DNA from: Litoreibacter ponti
GTDB taxonomy: Bacteria; Pseudomonadota; Alphaproteobacteria; Rhodobacterales; Rhodobacteraceae
Assembly (NCBI RefSeq): GCF_003054285.1
Contig: NZ_QBKS01000001.1
Coordinates: 620,001 to 684,000 of the forward strand
DNA: 64,000 nucleotides
Direction of reading: 5' to 3'
Below are positions 58,757 to 64,000 of the stretch, in pieces. The notes below the pieces were generated by a model. That model saw nothing but the letters and a program-made list of their open reading frames with translations. It was not told where the DNA came from and did no database searches. Each line of letters opens with the position of its first letter. Position 1 is the stretch's first letter. The position numbers and the translations under genes are program-made.

Positions 58757-61405
58757 CTATCCTCCGATCACGGCTTTCGCCGCATCAATCGCGGCTTGGG
58801 AATTTTCGACACTGGCACCTCCGCCTTGCGCCATGGCGGGACGGCCCCCGCCGCCCTTTCCGCCCAGTTCGGCCACGGCGGCGCGCAAAATGTCGACGGC
58901 AGAAATCTCCTCCGTCAGGTCATCCGTGACACCGGCAGCCACGGCGGCCTTGCCGCCCGCATCCGCGATCAGCAGCACGATGCCGGAGCCCATGCGATCC
59001 TTGTGCTCGTCGATCAGCGCGGGCAGTTCCTTGCCTGAGACGCCGCTGATAACTTGCCCGAAGAACGCTTTGCCGCCGACATCCTCATCGGACACCTGCG
59101 CCGCGCCGCCGCTCATCGCCAGCTCGCGGCGCAGCTGCGCCACCTCGTTGCTGAGCGCCTTGCGTTCCTCCAGCAATGCCTTGACGCGGGCAGGCACATC
59201 TTCCGCCGAGGATTTCAGCGCCAGCGCGGTCTCGGCCAAGCGGTGGTCCTGCCCGCTAAGGTAGTCGAACGCCGCTTGGCCCGTGAGCGCCTCTATCCGG
59301 CGCACGCCAGCGCTCGACGCGCTGTCGCCCAGCGTCACGAACATGCCGATATCACCGGTCTGTTTCACGTGGGTCCCGCCACAAAGCTCGATCGAGTAGG
59401 TCTGTCCGTCCGAGCCCTTGCCCGTGTCGGCGCGCCCCATCGAGACGACCCGAACCTCGTCGCCATATTTCTCGCCAAAGAGCGCCTGCGCGCCGATCCC
59501 GCGCGCATCATCGGGTGTCATGATCCGCGTCTCGACAGAGCTGTTCTGCCGGATCAACCGATTAACGTCTCGCTCAACTTGCGCCAATTCCTCAAGGCTG
59601 AGCGCTTTGCCGTGGCTAAAGTCGAACCGCAGGCGGTCGTCTGCATTAAGCGAGCCGCGCTGAGCGACGTGCTCGCCAAGCGCCTCGCGCAGAGCTTCGT
59701 GCAGCAAGTGCGTGGCCGAATGATTGGCGCGGATCGCGGTGCGCCGCGCGTGATCCACCGAAAGCTCCGCCCCCGCGCCGGTACGCAACTCGCCTTCGGT
59801 CACTTCGACGAAATGGATAAACACGCCCGCGGTCTTGCGCGTGTCGGTCACACGGCCTGCACCGCCATCCGTCTTGATGGTGCCGGTGTCGCCGACCTGG
59901 CCGCCGCTCTCGGCATAGAACGGGGTTTGGTTGCACACGATCTGAACGCTCTCGCCCTTGTCGACCGTATCGACCTGTTTTCCGTCCGATACGATGGCGA
60001 GGATCTGGCCTTCAGCCTTCTCGGTGTCGTAGCCAAGAAAATCTGTTGCGCCGTGCGTGTCCGCGATGTCGAACCAGACGGTGCTGTCAGCCGCCTCGCC
60101 CGAGCCCGCCCAGGATGCGCGCGCCTTGGCCTTCTGTTCTGCCATTGCGGCGTCAAACCCGTCGGTGTCGACCTCACGGCCTTTCTCGCGCAGGGCGTCT
60201 TGGGTCAAATCCAGCGGGAAGCCGTAGGTATCGTAGAGCTTGAACGCCGCTTCGCCCGGCAGCGTTTCGCCCTCGCCAAGGCCTGCCAACTCGTCGTCGA
60301 GCAATTTTAAACCGCGATCGAGCGTTTGCTTGAAGCGCGTCTCCTCCGCCCGCAGGGTTTCTTCGATCAGGGCCTGTGCTTGTCCCAGTTCCGGATAGGC
60401 CGCGCCCATCTGGCCCACCAGCGACGGCACCAATTGGTGCATCACCGGGTCCTTGGCGCCAAGCAGATGCGCGTGGCGCATGGCGCGGCGCATGATGCGG
60501 CGCAGCACATAGCCACGGCCATCGTTCGAGGGCATCACCCCGTCGGCAATCAAGAACGAGGTCGAACGCAAATGGTCCGCGATCACGCGGTGGTGCACGT
60601 TCTGATCCCCAAACGGATCGGTCGAGGTGGCATGGGCCGATGCCTCGATCAGAGCCTTGAACAGATCGGTGTCGTAGTTGTCATGGCTGCCCTGCAGGAG
60701 CGCCGCGATACGCTCCAGCCCCATGCCGGTATCGATGCTCTGCATCTCCAACTCGCGCATCGAGCCGTCTTCGAATTGCTCGTTTTGCATGAAAACGATG
60801 TTCCAGATCTCAATGAAACGATCGCCATCTTCCTCGGGACTGCCGGGCGGGCCTCCCCAGATGTGTTCGCCATGGTCATAGAAAATCTCTGTGCACGGAC
60901 CGCACGGGCCGGTCGGACCCATTTGCCAGAAATTGTCAGAGGTCGCGATGCGGATGATCCGATCCTCGGGCACGCCAAGGCTTTTCCAAATCTCGAATGC
61001 TTCGTCATCGGTGTGATAGACCGTTGTCAGCAAACGATTTTTGTCGATCCCGAAATCCTTGGTGATCAGCTCCCACGCGAAAGGGATCGCCTCTTTCTTG
61101 AAATAGTCCCCAAAGCTGAAGTTGCCCAACATCTCGAAAAACGTGTGATGGCGTGCGGTGTAGCCGACATTGTCGAGATCGTTGTGTTTGCCACCGGCGC
61201 GCACGCATTTCTGCGCCGTGGTCGCGCGGGTGTAGTCGCGGTGCTCCAGCCCGGTGAACAGGTTCTTGAACTGAACCATGCCGGAGTTGACGAACATCAG
61301 GGTCGGATCATTCCGCGGCACCAGCGGGCTGGACGGCTGAACCGAATGGCCCTGCTGTTCGAAAAAACGCAGGAACGTCGAGCGAATATCATTCAGGCTG
61401 GGCAT
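58757..61405 (-). CDS. alaS: Alanyl-tRNA synthetase
   Basis: AlaRS charges tRNA-Ala. The 882-residue protein starts MPSLNDIRSTFLRFFEQQGH and has class II motifs (GMVQFKNLFTG, RVVADHLR-like). The editing domain has zinc-type ligands NHSATHLLHEAL and CGGTHVKQTGD, and a C-Ala domain ends with GGKGGGGRPAMAQGGG. All domains are present in order and length is normal. recA lies upstream in the same direction, with a terminator between. Confidence 0.97.
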   Translation of the reverse strand: MPSLNDIRSTFLRFFEQQGHSVQPSSPLVPRNDPTLMFVNSGMVQFKNLFTGLEHRDYTRATTAQKCVRAGGKHNDLDNVGYTARHHTFFEMLGNFSFGDYFKKEAIPFAWELITKDFGIDKNRLLTTVYHTDDEAFEIWKSLGVPEDRIIRIATSDNFWQMGPTGPCGPCTEIFYDHGEHIWGGPPGSPEEDGDRFIEIWNIVFMQNEQFEDGSMRELEMQSIDTGMGLERIAALLQGSHDNYDTDLFKALIEASAHATSTDPFGDQNVHHRVIADHLRSTSFLIADGVMPSNDGRGYVLRRIMRRAMRHAHLLGAKDPVMHQLVPSLVGQMGAAYPELGQAQALIEETLRAEETRFKQTLDRGLKLLDDELAGLGEGETLPGEAAFKLYDTYGFPLDLTQDALREKGREVDTDGFDAAMAEQKAKARASWAGSGEAADSTVWFDIADTHGATDFLGYDTEKAEGQILAIVSDGKQVDTVDKGESVQIVCNQTPFYAESGGQVGDTGTIKTDGGAGRVTDTRKTAGVFIHFVEVTEGELRTGAGAELSVDHARRTAIRANHSATHLLHEALREALGEHVAQRGSLNADDRLRFDFSHGKALSLEELAQVERDVNRLIRQNSSVETRIMTPDDARGIGAQALFGEKYGDEVRVVSMGRADTGKGSDGQTYSIELCGGTHVKQTGDIGMFVTLGDSASSAGVRRIEALTGQAAFDYLSGQDHRLAETALALKSSAEDVPARVKALLEERKALSNEVAQLRRELAMSGGAAQVSDEDVGGKAFFGQVISGVSGKELPALIDEHKDRMGSGIVLLIADAGGKAAVAAGVTDDLTEEISAVDILRAAVAELGGKGGGGRPAMAQGGGASVENSQAAIDAAKAVIGG

Positions 61406-61493
61406 GGTCTCATTTCTTTGCTGCTAGAGCCTTGCAGATATCTCGCCACGCCGTGCAGGTAAAGCGCCCCCGCGCACGGCAGCGTTCAAAACG

Positions 61494-61518
61494 AGAAAGG
61501 ACGACCCGAAGGCCGCCC
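61494..61518 (-). terminator. Terminator after recA
   Basis: On the minus strand GGGCGGCC pairs with GGTCGTCC (two G-U pairs) around a TTCG tetraloop, then TTTCTCG. It lies 65 bases after the recA stop and before the alaS start. Confidence 0.75.
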
Positions 61519-61582
61519 TGTCCCGAGTATTCTCAAGGCGTTTAAGCCAAGGGCGCTTTCTTAAGTGCGCGTCTCCGACCTT

Positions 61583-62683
61583 CTAGTCCAGATCGCCTTC
61601 GATCAACTTGTCATCTTCAGCCTTGACCGCTGCGACCTCTTCTGGGGGCAGATCAAACTCCAACCCGTGTGCCGCACGGATCTTGTCTTCGATATCAAGC
61701 GCGATGCGGCTGTTTTCCTTCAGGAAAAGTTTCGCGTTCTCACGCCCCTGCCCGATCCGCTCGTCACCATAGCTGAACCACGCGCCGGACTTGTCCACGA
61801 CGCCGGCCTTGACACCAAGGTCCAAAAGCTCGCCCATCTTCGAGATGCCTTCGCCATACATGATGTCGAACTCGACCTGCTTGAACGGCGGAGCCACCTT
61901 GTTCTTGACGACCTTGACGCGGGTTGCGTTGCCAACCACCTCGTCGCGGTCTTTCAGCGCGCCGATCCGGCGAATGTCGAGGCGGACCGACGAGTAGAAT
62001 TTCAGCGCATTGCCTCCAGTTGTCGTCTCGGGGCTGCCGAACATAACGCCGATTTTCATCCGAATCTGGTTGATGAATATAACCATGCAGTTCGACCGCG
62101 AGATCGAGCTGGTCAGCTTACGCATCGCCTGGCTCATCAGACGCGCATGCACGCCCACAGAGCTGTCACCCATGTCGCCTTCCAATTCGGATTTTGGCGT
62201 CAAGGCAGCGACCGAGTCGACGACCACCATGTTTACCGCGCCCGAACGGACAAGCGTGTCCACAATCTCCAAGGCCTGCTCGCCGGTATCGGGCTGCGAA
62301 ATCAGCAATTCGTCCAGATCAACGCCCAGCTTGCGCGCATATTGCGGATCAAGCGCGTGCTCGGCATCCACGAAGGCGCAAACGCCGCCTTTCTTCTGCT
62401 CTTCCGCCACGCAATGCAGCGTCAGAGTGGTCTTGCCGGACGATTCAGGGCCGTAGATTTCGACAATCCGGCCCTTCGGCAAACCACCAATGCCCAAGGC
62501 AATATCCAGCCCCAAAGACCCGGTCGACGTCGACTCGATTTCCTGGATCGCGTTCTCGCCACCCATCTTCATGATCGAGCCCTTGCCGAACTGACGTTCG
62601 ATCTGCGCGAGCGCCGATTCCAGCGCCTTCTTTTTGTTCGCGTCGTCTTTGGAGTTCATTTTAAGGAGTTCTGCTGTTGCCAT
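61583..62683 (-). CDS. recA: Recombinase A
   Basis: RecA drives strand exchange and triggers LexA self-cleavage. The 366-residue protein has Walker A GPESSGKTTL (residues 78-87), AFVDAEHALDP, Walker B MVVVDSVAAL, loops L1 and L2 (MGDSSVGVHARLMSQAMRKLT, INQIRMKIGVMFGSPETTTGG) and a short acidic C-terminus. I start at 62683, with AAGG at the right distance; an ATG three codons upstream is possible. A LexA box lies 50-70 bases upstream. Confidence 0.97.
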   Translation of the reverse strand: MATAELLKMNSKDDANKKKALESALAQIERQFGKGSIMKMGGENAIQEIESTSTGSLGLDIALGIGGLPKGRIVEIYGPESSGKTTLTLHCVAEEQKKGGVCAFVDAEHALDPQYARKLGVDLDELLISQPDTGEQALEIVDTLVRSGAVNMVVVDSVAALTPKSELEGDMGDSSVGVHARLMSQAMRKLTSSISRSNCMVIFINQIRMKIGVMFGSPETTTGGNALKFYSSVRLDIRRIGALKDRDEVVGNATRVKVVKNKVAPPFKQVEFDIMYGEGISKMGELLDLGVKAGVVDKSGAWFSYGDERIGQGRENAKLFLKENSRIALDIEDKIRAAHGLEFDLPPEEVAAVKAEDDKLIEGDLD

Positions 62684-62734
62684 GGATTCCATCCCTTATT
62701 TCACACCGCCATTTGCGCGGCAATGACTGCTTCT

Positions 62735-62749
62735 GTTCGCCTCTTGTTC
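62735..62749 (-). promoter_or_regulatory. LexA (SOS) box of recA
   Basis: GTTC-N7-GTTC on the plus strand (GAAC-N7-GAAC on the minus strand) is the direct-repeat LexA site of alphaproteobacteria. It is centred about 59 bases before the recA start, so LexA would block its promoter until DNA damage. Confidence 0.85.
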
Positions 62750-62763
62750 TCATACGTATGAGA
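62748..62763. promoter_or_regulatory. Perfect 16-base palindrome next to the SOS box
   Basis: TCTCATACGTATGAGA is its own reverse complement over 16 bases. It shares two bases with the LexA box and lies on the upstream side, towards the divergent sulfotransferase-like gene (start 62864). A dimeric regulator other than LexA may bind here. Confidence 0.6.
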
Positions 62764-62863
62764 TCAAAAAGAGAACATTACAAGTAAAATCGTATCGGCA
62801 GTCTCACGGTCAGATGTTAAAAGCTGGTTTACAGAACCAAGAAAATGTCCCAGCGATTGAGAC

Positions 62864-63478
62864 ATGATGATTTTCTTCAAAGAGCGTTTGGTCTACCTCG
62901 CGGTTCCCAAGACGGGGACCTCGGCGATCGAGCGCGCGTTGGGGCGTCACGCATCCGCCGTGTTTCGCGACCCACCGGGAATGAAGCACACCAATGCACT
63001 TGGTTTTGAACGAAAATTTCGCGGACTCTTTGAGCGAAAGACCCTTTCACCGCTCGAAACAATGGCTGTCATGCGCGAGCCGCTGGATTGGTTGGGAAGC
63101 TGGTATCGCTACCGTAGGCGTCCGGCGCTGGATGGTCATCCGAACAGCACACGCGACGTGAGCTTCGATGAATTCGTCGAGGCTTACCTGCAAGACACCC
63201 GGCCCGCATTCGCCGATATCGGCTCCCAGGCGCGATTCTTGACGGATCAATCCGGCGCATTGCTGATAAATCACGTCTTCGCCTACACGGATTTCGAGAC
63301 GATACGGGCGTTTCTGGCCACGCGCCTCAACCGCCCCATCGAGTTCGACAAGGTCAACACGTCGCCACGGGCGCCTCTTTCATTATCGAAGGGCTTGCGA
63401 TCCCGGCTGGAGAAAACCTGTGCTCAGGATTTTGAGATTTACGAGGCTTTGAAGGACGGCCCCCTTTCCGTGACCTAG
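62864..63478 (+). CDS. Sulfotransferase-family protein
   Basis: This 204-residue protein has the 5'-phosphosulfate loop-like VPKTGTSAIERAL (residues 14-26) and the 3'-phosphate-binding-type segment MREPLDWLGSWYRYR (about residues 69-83). These two signatures define PAPS-dependent sulfotransferases. Here the protein is short and lacks a clear acceptor domain. It sits between recA and cckA, read divergently from recA and convergently with cckA. Similar genes are sometimes labelled gamma-glutamyl kinase, which the motifs do not support. Substrate and activity are unknown. Confidence 0.7.
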   Translation: MMIFFKERLVYLAVPKTGTSAIERALGRHASAVFRDPPGMKHTNALGFERKFRGLFERKTLSPLETMAVMREPLDWLGSWYRYRRRPALDGHPNSTRDVSFDEFVEAYLQDTRPAFADIGSQARFLTDQSGALLINHVFAYTDFETIRAFLATRLNRPIEFDKVNTSPRAPLSLSKGLRSRLEKTCAQDFEIYEALKDGPLSVT

Positions 63479-63482
63479 TCGG

Positions 63483-64000
63483 TCACGCGGCCGCCATCAG
63501 ATGCCGCCGAACTGTCGAGGTCAGCTCATCGAGCGAGAACGGTTTGGCGAGGAACACGGAATTGGGAACACTTATCTGTTCCTCCAAGGTGCTTCCATCC
63601 GCGTAGCCCGACATGAATACCACGCGCATATCAGGCCTGTCTTCTCTGGCTTGTTTCACCCATGTCGGGCCGTCCATTCCAGGCATGATGACATCGGTCA
63701 GCACAATATCGAAATCAAGGTCCTTGTCCTCCAACAATGCGAGGGCCGCTTCTGCGCAGTCCGCCTCCATCACCTGGAAGCCGCGATATTTCAAAGCGCG
63801 GCTGGCGAAGGCACGGACCGGCGCTTCATCTTCGACCAGCAGAACCATTCCAGCGGCCGGACGTGTGTCGAGCTGCGTGACGGGCGCCTTCGCCTCTTTC
63901 GGAGGCTCGACCGGCTTGTCGAAGGTCGGAAAATAAATCGTGAAGACGGTTCCCTTGCCAAGCTCGCTGTCTGCAAAAATGAACCCGCCGGACTGTTTGA
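63483..64000 (-). CDS. cckA: CckA-type hybrid histidine kinase, C-terminal end only (cut by window edge)
   Basis: The visible 172 residues (stop at 63483, reading from the right edge) contain the end of an ATPase domain (SGGFIFADSELGKGTVFTIYFP) and a linker rich in Pro, Glu and Lys. A full receiver domain follows, with VEDEAPVR, the phosphoacceptor in FDIVLTDVIMPGMDG, VFMSGYAD and FLAKPFSLDEL. This is the architecture of CckA, which passes phosphate through ChpT to CtrA to control the cell cycle, motility and gene transfer agents. Its place next to recA is usual in Rhodobacteraceae. The sensor and HisKA parts are outside the window. Confidence 0.8.
   Translation of the reverse strand, partial: KQSGGFIFADSELGKGTVFTIYFPTFDKPVEPPKEAKAPVTQLDTRPAAGMVLLVEDEAPVRAFASRALKYRGFQVMEADCAEAALALLEDKDLDFDIVLTDVIMPGMDGPTWVKQAREDRPDMRVVFMSGYADGSTLEEQISVPNSVFLAKPFSLDELTSTVRRHLMAAA

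Overview
This is a GC-rich chromosomal segment from an alphaproteobacterium, most likely of the Rhodobacteraceae (Roseobacter group). The evidence is: a phoR-pstSCAB-phoU-phoB order; recA next to a gene whose visible end looks like cckA; a direct-repeat GAAC-N7-GAAC SOS box before recA; an L21 ribosomal protein with a long Ala/Lys tail and a helix-hairpin-helix end; TRAP and branched-chain-type ABC uptake systems; and two 800-residue dimethylglycine-dehydrogenase-like enzymes. I see no insertion sequence, prophage, CRISPR array or rRNA operon.

Layout. 1-6.7 kb: the N-terminal part of a haem-binding (CxxCH) membrane sensor cut by the left edge, a candidate small RNA on the minus strand, an orphan YejA-like peptide-binding protein, a DUF502 membrane protein, the pseudouridine breakdown pair psuG-psuK, and two uncharacterised proteins. 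7-8.7 kb: rpsB-tsf. 9-12 kb: a divergent SDR/LysR pair, then aroQ overlapping a LuxR-type quorum-sensing regulator. 12.4-17 kb: a plus-strand group made of a secreted protein with seven two-cysteine repeats, a DUF1611 (DgcN-like) protein, a PLP-dependent amino acid racemase, two very small genes and a methyltransferase. 17.8-25.5 kb: the complete phosphate-starvation and phosphate-uptake locus with Pho boxes. 25.5-34.8 kb: a minus-strand run rplU-rpmA, three acetyltransferase genes (four GNAT domains), a LysE exporter, obgE, proB, a VPLPA-CTERM secreted protein, proA and a Cys/Met-metabolism PLP enzyme.

34.9-46.1 kb: small exported proteins, tRNA-Ser(CGA), a TPP-dependent enzyme with gloB, a DadA-type oxidase behind a tandem glycine riboswitch, a HpcH/HpaI aldolase, a complete TRAP transporter and a soluble aldose dehydrogenase. 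46.3-51.9 kb: a livKGF-x-HM ABC system with a small secreted protein inserted. 52-58.5 kb: a 52-residue lipoprotein and two paralogous FAD/GcvT-type demethylating dehydrogenases on either side of a DUF2254 membrane protein. 58.5-64 kb: a DUF1330 protein, alaS, recA, a sulfotransferase-like gene and the C-terminal part of a CckA-type hybrid kinase, cut by the right edge.

Much of the window is housekeeping (translation, proline synthesis, DNA repair, phosphate control) mixed with scavenging functions suited to a marine heterotroph: dicarboxylate-type and amino-acid-type uptake, oxidation of methylated glycines, D-amino acid and glycine handling, and nucleoside salvage. The least understood parts are the 12.4-17 kb group, the candidate sRNA at 872-948, the GNAT cluster inside the ribosomal/proline run, and the small secreted protein inside the liv operon.
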